Assembly: GCA_037043015.1 (NCBI GenBank)
Contig: CM073327.1
Coordinates: 6,554,727 to 6,618,726 of the forward strand
Reading direction: 5' to 3'
From: Bryum argenteum
Lineage: Eukaryota; Streptophyta; Bryopsida; Bryales; Bryaceae
Length of the DNA stretch: 64,000 nt
The notes below the pieces were generated by a model. It did not search any database, was not told the DNA's origin, and saw nothing but the letters and a program-made list of their open reading frames with translations. Position numbers and translations under genes: made by a program. How positions within the stretch are numbered: position 1 is the stretch's first letter; each line of letters opens with the position of its first letter. Below are positions 23,901-36,775 of this stretch, one piece after another.

Positions 23901-24677
23901 CTCTATGAGGCTTTTCGCACTTAAACGGAGATAAACCTTTCAACAGGGCTTCCAGATTACTAAACTAAACAGTGCAACTTAATCACCAGGATCGCAAAAC
24001 GAAGTCGGCTGCTAATTCAAGAACAGAAAGACTGGTAACATTTTCCGATCAACGGTAAAGCTCTGAAGCAATAGCGGTAAAGGATGCATTCGAAGACAAA
24101 AAATACCTAGAACAAGACAAAAATTGCGAATCGTCCAAGGACTGGATTCCGATCAATTTCTTAAAAGTGCACGTCCACAGGCACTCCTCTATATTTTCGA
24201 ATTCAATCCGTTAATCGAATTACTTAAATCTACAAATAGTAGAGCTTCAATTTATATCGAAATGGAAAGGATCAGTGCTGAGGCGGAGGTAGAGGCGATT
24301 TCTGTGCTCAAGTACAAGCAAATTAAACTGCTGATCGCTCTTGCATCCAATTTCCGATTATCGCTCAATGCATATGGCTCCCTTCCATATTTCCGCGTCC
24401 AGAAGGTTCATAAAATTACTGGTAATTTCTAGAGAAGTGACCTAAATTTCGGAAACTGAATATAAATTTCAATGAGATTACTTACATTTCCGGAGATAGG
24501 AAATAGGGATGGCACAGACGCTGCGGTGATTCTTGAGGCGTCGAATGAGCTGCTCTGCCCCGCTTTCAATGAGCTCCGAGGTTGCTCCTGCTCGACTTCC
24601 TTGGGCGCTAGCTCACTCTTAATTTCAGCTTCACCATCGTCGGAGGCTGCTCCTTCTTCTCGAGCGAGGTCCGCCAT
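17934..24677 (-). CDS. NRDE2: NRDE2 homologue (nuclear RNA-surveillance HAT-repeat protein)
   Basis: NRDE2 acts in nuclear RNAi in worms and binds the exosome helicase MTR4 in animals (family knowledge). Fourteen exons (minus): 24677-24486, 23682-23195, 23072-22805, 22573-22439, 22345-22019, 21730-21400, 21149-20877, 20737-20581, 20334-19944, 19710-19600, 19346-18962, 18756-18537, 18431-18207, 18090-17934. All junctions keep frame, giving 1219 residues against about 1160 in human. The N-terminus is acidic, then a Lys/Arg-rich stretch (KKKRHRKRKEKEKEEERKRR) that could be a nuclear signal. The family block NLAFGSLYR-LDVARYF follows. The middle and C-terminal thirds are HAT/TPR helical repeats: NSWLEFAKFQ, EAFWDSEASRIGEKGALGWA, VVMFEDIR, NPSTLLWMFALATEL, LWRTYLAYE and EIMREKELRLRTDVYEIL at the C-terminus. 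The ATG at 24677 is the first in frame. Shares a 1.15-kb divergent upstream region with the PPR gene. Confidence 0.93.
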
Positions 24678-25173
24678 AGCCCGAGCCTCGATCACCTGCT
24701 CTGCATACTGCGGGAATCAATCCCAAAGGATCCTGAATGCAAGTATGATTTCTAGATACACCTTTTGATAGTTTTTGGCAAGCAAAATTGAGAAGAGCGT
24801 CTCCCGCAATGCCCCTTTGATCATATGAATTCCGTTCACGACGAACGGATGATATCAGGAGTTTATCATCCAGATACATCCATCACCGATCATCCATTGG
24901 ATTGCTGGGAAGAGTGAAGGTTTAGGGTTTAAGGACCGTCCGAATGGGTTGAAGCCCATCCACGGCGAGGCAGATTCACTGCTTTATGAATCTGTTGCAG
25001 GATCACCTTCACTTGTCGGTGGTCGCGTACTCACCCAATCACTCGGACGATGCATTAGACCGCGCGGCATCTTCACACGAGGTGAGATTGACGTTCAAAT
25101 TCTGAACTTCGCTCATCTATTCCCTTCCCTCGCTATAGATTGAACTCCTGCAATATAACCCCTCATTTCCAGG

Positions 25174-25774
25174 ACACAGTGGTAGTCTCTGCTTGAAGCG
25201 ATTGCAACTTCACAAATAGGTCATCTATTCGTTCCCCACTGAGGATTTTGGACTTCTACTATTTCTCCAAGGCACAATGCTGGATTCTCTAGTTTCGACG
25301 AACCCAACATCTTCGAGTGGAGAATTGATATTAGCTTGATAGGCAATCTAATTCAAGTTGTGAAAGGATTCCGGAAACTTACAACGTTTTATGAGGCACA
25401 TTTGTAGATACCCAGACAGTGCTCATCGGAAGCCTTCTTAGATATGGAATTAGGTCAGAACTTGAGGCTATTTCTTTGAATACAGTGGTAGTCTCTGCTT
25501 AGAGCTTCCTCGAGAACGATTGCAACTTCGCAAATCGGTCGTCCATTGTTCTCTACTGAGAATTTTGGTCTATTACTATTTCTCTAAAGGCATAATGCTG
25601 GATTCTCTAGTATCGGTGAATCCAACATCTTCGAGTGGCGTATTGATATTAGCTTGATAGGCAATCTTTTGTCAAGTATTGAAAGCATTCAGGAATCTTA
25701 CTACGTTTTTGGGGCACATTTGTAGATACCCGGCGACGAATCCAGATATGCAATCAGGTCAGATTTTGAGGCTC
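25174..25774. repeat. Direct duplication between the NRDE2 and PPR start codons
   Basis: About 25174-25471 and 25482-25774 are imperfect direct copies with a 308-bp offset. Shared strings include ACAGTGGTAGTCTCTGCTT, AATGCTGGATTCTCTAGT, ATTGATATTAGCTTGATAGG and GCACATTTGTAGATACCC. They occupy most of the bidirectional promoter region, so regulatory sites or leader exons may be doubled. Confidence 0.85.
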
Positions 25775-25831
25775 TTGCGAAGTGGAGCACATGACATGCA
25801 GGGGCGCACATGAGGCGTGTGTGGGGGTGTG

Positions 25832-28026
25832 ATGGCGAGGCGGGATGCCGTGCTTAAAATTCTAAAGTCTCAGCCACTTTTGTTACTCTTCAAAAGGCTC
25901 AAACCAGGGGAACCTTTTACCGACCTTTTGAAGGTTAGATCCAACAACGACAATAGGATTTCCTGTTCGGGCATAAGACTAGCAAGCAGTGTAGTCGAAG
26001 TAGTAAGCGAACGGGATTCCGAGGAGCAGCAAGGTGCAGCGCGTCCAGTTCGAATAATACGCCATCAACAACCTTCCACTCCGAAGCTTCTGATAGGCAA
26101 AGTATGTCAAGTGCTTCGAGATACCAAATGGGGTCAAGGAACAGCCGAGGCATTACAAGACCTCGGCATCTACTTCACTCCGAGTTTAGTGAACGAGGTG
26201 CTGCGCTGCCAGCAAGATGTAGACACAGCCTTGGGTTTCTTCGAACACGTGAGGAAGCAACCGTACTACAAGCACAACTCCCGGACTCTAGCCAAGATGC
26301 TCACCCTTCTTGGAGGTGCGAGGAGATATGATGAAGTCCATAAGCTTGTTGAGTCAATGCAGAAGGATCGAATTCAATTGGACACGCAGTTGTTCAATAC
26401 CCTTATACACATATATGGTGATGCTTATATGGTAGAGAAAGCGCTCGCCACTCTTGCTGTGTTTCGAAAAGGAGGAGGCAAGCCCACTGCTTACACTTAC
26501 GGCTCCATGATTCAAATGTTTATGAAGCTGGGCGATGTGCAGAATGGTATGGCCATGTACCAACAAATGTTGGAAGCTAGATTTTTGCCTGATCATACCA
26601 CTTTCAACATCGTCATCGATAGCCTCGCTAAGGCTGATCAGGTTCGCTTTTGCACCACAACTTCATCTGTTCCTGTTTAGATAACCAAATGCAATCAAGG
26701 GTTTCTTACTGAATTGCAAAACAGTGTTTGGTTGGGACACCTGGATTGGTGGCGAACCACGTTCAATTTTAGTTTTGTCAATTCCAATGGTATAAAGTAG
26801 GCGCAGTAGATGCGCGTCTTGCTTGATGCCGGTTACTGAGTTGTGCTCAGGTTGATGAGGCGTGCAGAATTTTCGGTGATATGTTCAAGTTGAAAGTGTC
26901 ACCCGACGTATACACATACACGATTCTGATTCGGAGCGTGGGGAACGTTGGGAGGTTGGACGCAGTTATGAAGCTTTACGAGAGCATGATTTCAAACGGA
27001 ATCCAACCGAACTTATTTACATACCATAGCGTGATGCATGCACTCGGGAGTGGAGGAAAAGTCGCTGAGGCCATCGAGATTTTCAACCAGATGCTACGAA
27101 GAGGACTTGAACCCGACACAGTAACCTACAACATCCTGATCGACGCCTTTGGAAAAACAGGGCAGCTCGAGAAAGCATTTGAGCTTGTCGGCAAATCTCA
27201 AGGCTTCACAAACGAGGTCACGTACAATAGTTTGCTCAGCAGCTTGGGTCGAAAAGGAGACATCGAAGGGTTGATGGAGCTTTTCAGCCAAATGAAAGCG
27301 AAAGGGCTGGTATCAAATGAGCTCACATACGCAATTTTGATAGAGCGTCTTGGCTGGGCTGGTCGAGTGGAAGATGTGTGGCAGTTGTATCAAGAAATGG
27401 CAGAGAATAATGTTAACTACGACATTGTTACCATCAACAACGTACTGGATTGTTTGAGCAAAGCAGGTCGGATCGAAGCTGCTTTCGAGCTTTTCGAGGA
27501 CATGAAGTTCAAGGGACTCGTTGCAGATACCGTGACTTACAACATACTTATCAACGGACTCGGTAGAGCTGGGAAGCTGGATGCAGCCGGAGCTCTGCTA
27601 ATGGAGATGGAAGAGAATGGCTGCTCTCCCAACATCATTACTTACAACATTTTGATCAGCAGTTATGGGAAATGGAGCAATCTGCTTGCAGCAACGAGGC
27701 TGTTCCATGAGATGAAAGAACGAGGATTTGTCCCGAATGTCGTCTCGTATTCGTCCCTGATTGAAGGCTATGGGAAAGCAGGAAGAACTGATGCTGCTAT
27801 CAACTTGTTTCAAGAAATGAAAACGCAAGGTTGTGCTCCGAATCATGTTACTTACAACATGCTCATTGATTGCCTTATTCGGGCTGGTAGATATGGTGTT
27901 GCGGTTGATTATCTTCGTGAGATGCGAAACTCTGGCTGTCAAATGGGCGCCGTGACCAAAAGCTTGCTTGTGAGATTACCTTCTCAGTACATGGAAGAAG
28001 CTCTCAGTTTTTTTGCATTATCATAA
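25832..28026 (+). CDS. P-class pentatricopeptide repeat protein (organellar)
   Basis: PPR proteins bind organellar RNA, one base per 35-residue motif (family knowledge). Two exons, 25832-26641 and 26851-28026, give 661 codons; the 209-bp intron (CAG/GTTCGC ... CTCAG/GTTG) splits one PPR motif. The first true ATG is at 25832. The N-terminus MARRDAVLKILKSQPLLLLF is basic and hydrophobic, like a mitochondrial or plastid presequence. About 14 PPR motifs run from near residue 155 to the end, such as TVTYNILIDAFGKTGQLEKA and IITYNILISSYGKWSN. No E, DYW or SMR domain follows, so this is P-class, probably in RNA stability, splicing or translation. Position 5/35 pairs in motifs 4-13 are ND, TN, HD, NN, NN, AD, ND, NN, NN, SN. 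By the published code that suggests U-A-?-C/U-C/U-?-U-C/U-C/U-A. Confidence 0.92.
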
Positions 28027-28642
28027 TTTGAACACCATTCTTTCATCTGGAGAGCCTTCGTAATCGTTCTTTGGGAGCTTTGAAATTGCTTTCTGTTCAT
28101 AAGGATCTCGTCATTGTTTGTAGCCGTCTCAATCATCGCCCCTCCCGATCTACTACAGCGACAAACCAGAGATTCTCACGAGTGAAGCCTTGTTTTGCTC
28201 CAGTTCCAATAATGCCCGGTACTTTCACCGTTATTTCAGGACATCTTTCACGAAAGCATTCTCAATGAAATCTATGTTACCTTACCATAAGAAACACCAT
28301 ATCAATCACTTCATTTTAGTTAACTTGTGGTTGCCTCTTGTATTCATACAATATATACATGGTGGAAAAGCTCTTTGCTTATTTAATTCTATCCTGCTCA
28401 TTTGCTTGTTGTGTCCTCTCTTCCTTCTCCTTCTCAACACGTTATCAGCACCATGAGCTCTTTCTTATTCTTGCTATGGCTCTATTCTTGCTATGGCTCC
28501 TCCGCCACAGCTTTTCATAGCTTGTTGCTGACTTCGCATGTGTTATTTATACACTCTTTTTGTTCTTTTCACCTTCTTTTAGATCATTTTTCTGCTAATC
28601 ATTTGTTTTCACGCTTGTTGCGAAGTGTTTTTTGCAATTTTT

Positions 28643-29293
28643 GGAAAGAGCTTGCATAGGGTTAGATACATAGCTTTTTGTAAAGAGCTTGCTTAGAGTT
28701 TGCATAAGACCAGAGCGGGCACCACTGCACAACACCTACACCAATTCAATACAACAAAGCTTCAATCAGGCTCGAATTTCTCACCCCCATTTTTATGTTA
28801 TTTTTTATTATGCAATATACTATACTTTCTAGTATAAATCTTATGTGTAAATTGATTTTTTTCCCTTACTCTACACAAGTAGCTGGATTCTCTCTATGAG
28901 TGTTATGGCAAGAAAATGATATGAACTAGTTGTCAAAAGATTTTGAAGATTTTGACTCTTCTCTCCTCTGAATCTCCAAAATCTTTTGTCAACTAGTTCA
29001 TATCATTTTCTTGCCCCACCACTCGTAGAGAGAACCCAACAACTTGTGTACACTTAGAGGATTAAAAGCATTTTATTGATAAGGTTTTTACTGGAAAATA
29101 TAGTATATTGCATCATAAAGCAAATCAAGGAACTAAAATAATATAAAAATAGGGGTGAGAAATTCGAGCATGATTGAAGCTCTGTTGTAGTGAAGTAGAG
29201 TAGGTGTTATGCGGTGATGCGCTTTGATGCGCTTTAGTCTTAGGCAAGCTCTCTACAGAAAGTTATGTACGAAACCTTATGCAAGCTTTCTCC
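28643..29293. repeat. Large foldback (inverted repeat with almost no loop)
   Basis: Two arms of about 310 bp, 28643-28951 and 28970-29293, are inverted copies. Near the centre they pair almost perfectly (GATATGAACTAGTTGTCAAA against its complement); outward pairing is looser (CTTCAATCAGGCTCGAATTT against AAATTCGAGCATGATTGAAG). It could be a foldback transposon or two pieces of one element inserted head to head. No target duplication is obvious. Confidence 0.8.
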
Positions 29294-31327
29294 AAAAAAA
29301 ATTATGATGACGAACAAAATCAAAAGTATCTCAGCTCTTACATCTTTGGCCACACTTCGGACCTTCACTAATCCATTCACTTTCTAGAACTTACTAGTAT
29401 CTTGATAACATAGTTTCTTCACTTTACTTACGTCGTGATTAAGTGGTTGTATTCATATATTGTATTCATATATGTGGTTTTAGAAAGCTTTACCTTACGT
29501 TGAGTTCAATGTGATTTTAGAAAGATTTACCTTCTCTAGAATACCCTACACAGAATAAAACCCTATCTAAATTATAACCAAACAAATAATCAAAACTGTA
29601 AGGTAGAGTATTGTCAACCACCTACTCCATATAAAAAATAATCAAGATTTTGAGATGAGATACTTCTCTTTGAGTAAAAGATTTCTCCACCTCTATCATC
29701 ATCGTTGCTACCATCACCACTAATACTATTTGCGGTATCCGTTCCAAACCAATCTATGTGTGAATCTTTTATTAGCCTAAAGTTTTGAAGAGTTGGATGA
29801 ACTCTTTCTCTAATAGCTTCCCAATTAGGTATAAAACAATCTTATAGTCACTGATGAGAATTTAAGAATTGTTTCTTTGACAAAATCTTATATCTCAAAT
29901 TTTGTTGCTAATTAATACTTCCTTCATTATATAGGAAAAGAAAAATAGAAAGTCAAAGTGATTGTTATCAAAAGACAAAGTGGTTGCGATGATTGCTTTG
30001 TCTACAATAAATGCTTGAATCAATACTTGCTCTTTTTACACAATAATAAGACTAAATAGTGTATTTCTAATATGCCCTTTATAAAACTTGTCAAGAGTGC
30101 ATTGTCCGCGGCCTCTACAACTTTTCTCGCACCTGTATTATGATTTTTATTTTACTTATAAATATTCTTAGTTTGACTTCTTATTGCAAAATTTTTTCAA
30201 AGTGATTTTTGATAGTTTATTATTTATTGATTTAAAAATCTTGTTGACATTCTCTGACCTACATATGTATTGAGGTATTTGACAAGACACTTGTACATAG
30301 CCCATTTGATTACCGCAACAACTATTACAATAGTGCAAGGAAGTGCGTGAATTATTGTAGAACAATACAAGTGTCATGGCTTCAAGATGATATCCAATTC
30401 CTACTAGTTTCTTTAATTCCTAAAAGTCCAAGGGCTTTGGAAAGAAACTTAGATGTGTTATAAAATGTGTGATTCCGTGATTCTTATGACAACTTTCTTA
30501 AATGACAATTTGAAGATCTCAATGCTTGATTTAGATAATACAATTAGATTTTTAAAGATATAACTTATTTATTTTATGATGTACTTTAGACACTAAGTAA
30601 TTGACAATCAATTAAACAAAATATATTTTTAGTAATTCAAATCTGATATACTTAGCTAACATTATCTATTATACAATAACATTGAGAAAAGCCACTAATA
30701 ACCTAAGAGAAACACCACCTATTTCCCAAAATAATAAGTTTTTTAATACTAAGTAAACCTTGTCGTGTTTGTGTTTGGAGGTTTTTAGTGAACAATCTAT
30801 GAATCCAAACAAGGTTTTCAAATTGGATGTGGTACCTAACTCACCAAAAAACTTGAAAACAAAAATACATTCCAAAAAAATTATTTTTTTAGTCTGGTAC
30901 AACTTCTTAAAACTCAAAATTGACCATAAAATAATTGATTGGGCTCTCACAGATTAATATTGATGCAAGCCCAACTATGGTAATGATATCTTAATTGTTG
31001 TGATAAATTTGGCTAAATAGAAATATGTTGCTTGCGCATGTTAAATAAGGTGTGTGAAGATTCTTGTTAAATGACATTCAATTCTTTGTTATTTAATAAA
31101 TTGTTTAGAAAAATGACCTCCTTTTATCTTAAGGCATAGTGTCTTGATTTTCCTGAGACCATATACATATAAGCCATACAAGAATCACATAGACTTGTAA
31201 ATAATTTCTTCAATTTATGAAGACATTCATACATAAGAACATCCTTTGAGATATTTTAGCAACAAATACGGTTTCCCCATTGTTTGTTGTTTCACTTGCT
31301 TGCTACGAGCAAGTTTGAGGCCATTGT
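29294..31327. other. Gene-free AT-rich spacer
   Basis: I see no gene, RNA gene or clear repeat in this stretch. ORFs are short and of random composition. Confidence 0.6.
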
Positions 31328-31331
31328 TTAA

Positions 31332-32266
31332 CCCTTTCATGACCACTCCTGTTTTGGAAGTCGAGGTTTTTTTGAGGTGTCTGGATGTATTTTGGAGTGC
31401 ATCGAACAAATGAAGGGTCAAAATTAAGATTGACCGTATAAATGTGTAGTGAACTTCATATACATGCTAGTGGCCAAACATGGGTCAGATCTACCTTATG
31501 AACTAGAGTATTATGATGTTCCGAGTCAAGTGTAGCACATAGCGTATACATGACCTCGAAGCTTTTTACTAGAATTAGAGACCAGAATATCCATATTTGG
31601 GCAAAAGACATGTGGTCAATATTGTAGAGAGTTTGAAGATCTATCCAACAACACCATGAGCGTTTCAGCGTTGCATTTCGAGCATTTATGGAACTTAAAT
31701 TGTGAAAAGAGACCAAGAACCCAGTTCCTTGTATACGGTAGCGTACGAGAAATACATAGGATATCGTAGCAAATATGGTTTGATTGAAAAATCAGACATG
31801 GTCACATTCATCAAACGTCGAGCCTTGACGTAGAATTAGTGTGCAAACAACATGTGGTTGATTCTTTTTGGGGAAGATTTCAGGTTGTACAAAAGTATAC
31901 ACTTCGGTAGACGGTGTTGGGTTGCCAAAAGAAATCAACGGAGCCAATTGAGTAGTACCCCCCATGTTCCCATGTTCCCAAGGGACCCTTAGAATTGGTG
32001 TCAGGTGTCCTTGACAGTTGTATTTCATGAATCTTTCTCACTTCTTAATTTCCAGACCAGCTACCGTATCTCATACTCATCACCATGTATAAACAGCTCT
32101 ACCAGGCGGAGTACGAGTCCAAATGCATCGTTGTTTTGTGTAGTAGATCCAACACACACTCCTAACGGCGTTGTTCTCTAACATTTTGTTGTTTCTACAT
32201 AGATTCTACTCATCATGGAATAACCACACTTCATCGACCATATTTGGTTGATTGGTCATGAAAGGG
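31332..32266 (-). mobile_element. TTAA-flanked 0.94-kb piggyBac-like element (copy 1)
   Basis: 935 bp between TTAA at 31328-31331 and TTAA at 32267-32270. Ends are inverted: CCCTTTCATGACCA on both sides, read inward. A second copy in the opposite orientation lies at 54787-55727 and is about 90% or more alike by eye. Both keep a short coding-like stretch, here on the minus strand: FGNPTPS, YTFVQPE, PHVVCTLILRQGS, ECDHV. No full transposase is present. Strand is given by that relic. Confidence 0.85.
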
Positions 32267-32999
32267 TTAACTTGAACAAGTTATTTTAAAAATTTGCAAA
32301 AAAAATAAAAAATGTTGCAAATCTTCGCTCCTTTGTAAAAGTGTTTTATCACCGCTATGTGCACATGCTATCAATTTCTACATACTTCGTATAGTAAGAA
32401 GCAAATGATTGTTTAAAGCACTACAAATGATTTTTTGGATTTATTCCTTCAAAACATTGTTCATAAATATGAAGAAGTATCATTACAACACACAAATTGT
32501 AAAATAACCACCCTACCTTTTGCTATGGTGTTACAAAGCTTTTGGGTGTCCTTAGCAACCTAGAATTTAGAATCAATTTCAACAAGGTTACCTTCTCGTT
32601 TTGTTCCCCGAGACGAGAACTAAAACCCATAAAAATTTGGCAAGATTGTTATATGAAATTGAAATCTGAAAGTGATTTTGCCAGAAGTGCACCTTGGGTT
32701 CTTTGCCTACTTTATGAAAGTACTCATCAATTAAAAATTTAATGAATTATTCTAAGTCCTCCAAATACTTCTAACTCGAATGTTCAAGTCTTACCCTTTG
32801 TGTCAATAAATTTATATCCTCCGCGACTCTTATTGAATTCGTAATTTGACTCTGTGTATTAGTTGACCACGTTGACAATTGTGTAAATCCTCAAATAAAT
32901 GTAGGGCATACATGTATTGTTATTCTGATATATAAATATAGGGTATTAAACTTTTTGCAACCTTGCAATGTTCCACAACAAATAATGAAGGATAATGTT

Positions 33000-33220
33000 T
33001 TAGGCGGACTAGGCAAAACAATGTTTTAGGCGGACTAGGCAAACCGATCTACAATGATCAATCCTTGACGTTTGAACGGCAAACCCATGACATACAATGA
33101 TCAATCCTTGACGTTTGAATGGCATACCAATCAGATACAATGATCAATCCTTGACATTTGAACGACAAACCAATCTACAATGATCAATCCTTGACGTTTG
33201 AACGACGAACCAATCTACAA
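33000..33220. repeat. Two adjoining short tandem arrays upstream of family copy A
   Basis: 33000-33046 has two copies of a 24-bp unit (TGTTTTAGGCGGACTAGGCA). 33047-33220 has four copies of a unit near 43 bp with core ACAATGATCAATCCTTGACG and TTTGAACG(G/A)C. The second resembles the TTAACGTC-type arrays upstream of copies C and D. Confidence 0.7.
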
Positions 33221-33339
33221 TATATTTGATTCTATCCTCTCGACCCTTTCATGGCTAATCGACCCAAGTTGAGCTTCTTCGGCGTTAGAGAGATAATAAA
33301 CTTGGTTTTAGTTTCCTTCTCGCGTAAAAGTGCACAATA

Positions 33340-33800
33340 AAGAGTAGCGTAATTTGCATTGACTATTGGAACCGCAACAAGTCATTGTCAAATTGTCGTG
33401 GCTTCATGCGAAAGCCGGAAGCCTCTTGATCACCGGGACTTGGAAATGCAAAATGGCGGATCTTTACCGCCATGCCCCGCCGAACGTTCTTCCTCTCCGC
33501 CGCTGACGAGCTTTGTCACAGATTGCATTGCTACCAAACATTGTTCCACTCCGCCGAGGAGCTCCGTTGATTGAAATTGTAGCTCGCAATGAGCCATTGA
33601 GTAATTTTTCTACTTGTGCTTGTTTCTGCAATGGCGATGGATGGTCAAACTACTTTGTTTTCTAACTATGAGGCGTGCTCAACATAATGTCGTAAAAGAT
33701 TCAGAGCACCGTTTACTTAAGGATGCGATGACAAAGCTTGGGAAGGTAAAGTTCCAACTCCTTTCTTTTTTTTCAAATGACATTGTCCTTATTCTATGAG
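33340..33800 (+). pseudogene. Copy A: promoter and exon-1 fragment of the coiled-coil/UBP12-like family
   Basis: Matches the upstream region and first exon of the intact gene at 45126. It includes GCAACAAGTCATTGTCAA, AAGCCGGAAGC, the palindrome GGCGG...CCGCC and ATGGCGATGGATGGTCAA. The first exon has an extra T in TTGTTTTCTAACT, so the native start does not stay in frame, and no second exon follows. The fragment ends after AAGCTTGGGAAGGTAAAG, at the exon-1 donor. Confidence 0.75.
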
Positions 33801-33959
33801 AATCAACTTATCTTGTGATTCCTTAAATATTATTCTCCTTTTTGACTTCCTAGTTGACCACATTGTCAACTTTGTAATTTAGTATAGAAGTATGGCATGG
33901 ATATATTGTAGTTCTCGTGATATAGAGATGAGTTATAGACCTTTTCGCAACCTTACAAT

Positions 33960-35790
33960 GTTTCACCACAAATAATAAAGATAATGGTTCAAAACGCCCA
34001 GCTAGAACATTGAACTTCAATGTCTATGAATGGCCGTTCCTGAACATAACGAGATTGAAAACGATACCAAACAAAATGATTTTATGCAACAAGTTTAATA
34101 AAGGATGGTGTCTCAGATTGCTTAGCTAGAACATTAAACGTCAATGTCTATAAATGGCCGTTCCCGAACATGACGAGGCTGGAAAACAATTCATAATGAA
34201 ATTCAATGTCAATGAACAGTTGTTCCCGAATATCACGAAGCTGAAAACGATTCAAAAGAAGATGATTTCAAGCAACAAGTTAAATAAGCTAAGATAGATA
34301 AAATGGTAGATGTATTTTACACTCAAGGTTATGATTACATTGGAACTGTTATTGTTATTATTGTTATTGTTATCTATCACACTTCGCACCCTTTAACGTC
34401 GGAACTATTGTCACCTCATCACACACCGCACCCTTTAACGTCGGTCACCTCATCACACTTTGCAAGCTTTAACGTCCTATAAAGTTTGAAGGTTGCTGCT
34501 GTAGAATTGGTAGACTTTTTGACATAAGGCTCTTTGGACCTGAAATACTTATTTGGTTATGAACATTTTCGAAAAAAGAAAAGAAAAAATACCAAAATTA
34601 TAAAGTTTATTCTTGTCTGATTAGGGTGTGAAAATTAAAATTTGCATTAAAGAACACTAGAATTAACATTTGAATTTTCAATCTGCTGCACACCTACCTT
34701 GTAATATAAGGAACACTTAGTGAAGATCTTAGAAAAAAATAGTGATTTTAGCATCTTCATCTATCCTGCCCAAAATGAATAAACGCCTATTTGGCTTATA
34801 AGGATACTAAGGGGTTAAGTCAAAGCGACAAACATTTATTCAACCTATTCTTGAATGTACACCTTCCTATCATTATACAAATGAGTAGACTTCTAACTTC
34901 TCTCAAAGAGAAGACTATGCTATTTTCCTACCTAGCTACTAGTGCATTGAAGATATGAGACATGGTATTTACCAAGCGGACTTTTTAGTACCCATAAAAG
35001 AGGGTATAGAACACCCCACCTTAGCAAGGTCACTATAATAATGAACACTACTCGGACATGGAGAATGGAGCCAACAACCTCCTTATAGAAAACCATGAGG
35101 TTCAATTACCAAGCCAAAGCTTATGGTGCCTTATTTAACCCACAACATATTAAACTCAAATTAAGAGGAGAACTTCGGGCACATTAAATAAATGAAGAGG
35201 CCTTCAACACTTTGAGAGGGTGATTTGAAGGGTGTGTTGGAGATGCTTCATGCAATCATAAGCTTGAGTATAAAATACATCTAACCATATTTATCTATCT
35301 TAGCTTTTCAAACTTGTTCTTTGAAATCATCTTGTTTTTAATCGTTTTCAGCCTTGTTAAGTTCGGGAACGGGTTCTTAGACAATGAAGTGCAATGTTTG
35401 AGCTCGCCGTTTGAAACATTATCATTTATTATTTGTCGTGAAGAATTGTAAGTTATGAAATATTGATGGTTGGATGTTTATCATTGCAAGATCACAACAT
35501 TCAAAGTTTGTGCAAAAGATTTTATTGAAATTTCTAAAGACTTTGAAGCTTGCTCCTGTAAAGTTTAAAGGCTGCCCTTGCAAACTTCGTAGACTTTTTG
35601 ACTTAGGGCCCCTTTGGAACTCAAATAGCTATTTGGTTTATGAACATTTTTTGAAAAAATAATAATCTAAAATCTCAAAAAATTTAAATTTTATATTTGC
35701 CTCTCTAGGGTGTGAAAACTAATATTTGCATTAAAATACATCAAAACCAACACTAATCAATGATATATTGGGGGCTATATTGAATATAAC
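33960..35790. repeat. Inverted and direct repeats between copies A and B
   Basis: 33990-34320 holds three imperfect units with CAATGTCTATGAATGGCCGT or a variant. Sequence at 34180-34310 recurs inverted at 35290-35400. 34480-34680 recurs directly at 35555-35755 (GTAGACTTTTTGAC, GGTGTGAAAA, ATTTGCATTAAA). 34370-34475 carries units of the CACACTTCGCACCCTTTAACG array. No gene here. Confidence 0.6.
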
Positions 35791-35815
35791 AAGATTGAAG
35801 ATAGCTTCATAGCAA

Positions 35816-36510
35816 CTCATTCCTCAAAATAAAGAAAGGAGTTGGAACTTTACCTTCCCAAGCTTTGTCATCGCATCCTTAAGTGAACCGTGCTCCCAAT
35901 CTTTTACGACAGTACGTTGAACATGCCTTGTAGTTAGAAATACAGTAGTTTGATGAAAACAAGCACTATTAGAAAAATATTCAATGACTTTTGTGAGTTC
36001 TCTGTCACCCTTTGTATCCTCATTGCAACAGAGTAAGCAACAATTAGTGAGGAAGTCCAAACAAAATTATTCCTCACTCGATACTCAACACCAATCAACG
36101 TTATGCTTGCTGCAAGTGGGGGTACTACCCTGAATTGAAATAAACAAGAAAGGAGTTGGAAATTTGTCTTCCCGAGCTTTGTCGATCGCATCTTTGAGTG
36201 AACGGTGCTCTAAATCTTTAGCGACACCTCGTAGTTAGAAACATAGTAGTTTGACCATCGATCGCCATTGCAGAAACAAGCATCAGAAGAAAAATTACTC
36301 AATTGCTCATTGCAAGCGAAAATGTGAATCAACTAGGCTCCTCGGCCGAGTGGAACAATGTTCGGGCCATGGCGGTAATGAGCCGTCATTTTGCATTTCC
36401 AACTTTCCCGGTCACCAAGAGGCTTCCGGCTTTGCATGAAGCCACGACAATTTGACAATAACTTGTTGCGGTTCTAACAATCATTGCAAATTGCGTTATT
36501 CTTTAGTGTG
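35816..36510 (-). pseudogene. Copy B: nested exon-1 fragments of the coiled-coil/UBP12-like family
   Basis: On the minus strand, 36510-36010 matches the upstream region, exon 1, intron 1 and the very start of exon 2 of the intact gene. Its exon 1 has lost about 10 bases after CTAACTACGAGG, so the frame stops early. A second exon-1 fragment (35990-35816, GTATTTCTAACTACAAGGC ...) is joined to its 3' end. Both are dead pieces. Confidence 0.7.
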
Positions 36511-36654
36511 CACTTTTACGCGAGAAGGAAACTAAAATTAAGTTTATTATCCTTCTAACTCGGTCGATTTGCCATGAGAAGGTCAAAGGAGACTATCAAA
36601 TGAATCGTACATTGGTTTGCCCTTAAAAGATCAAGGATTTGATTAGATAAACAA

Positions 36655-36775
36655 TTCAACGTTAAACGGTGGGAAGTGTGATCGGGTGACAGTTCCGACG
36701 TTTAAACGTGCGAAGTGTGATCGGGGTGACATTTTGGACGTTAAAGCGTGCGAAGTGTGATCGGGTGATAAGGGC
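36655..36775 (-). repeat. Inverted units of the AACGTCGGAACTGTCACCCG array
   Basis: Read on the minus strand, three units of about 40 bp contain TCACACTTCGCACG and AACGTC(C/G)(A/G)AA. They are placed upstream of copy B just as related arrays are upstream of copies C and D. Confidence 0.65.

Noticed and set aside
28430-28470. CAACACGTTATCAGCACC, resembling a region next to plant LTR-retrotransposon termini
   Set aside because: Only a short match from memory, with no paired terminal repeats or coding parts found around it.
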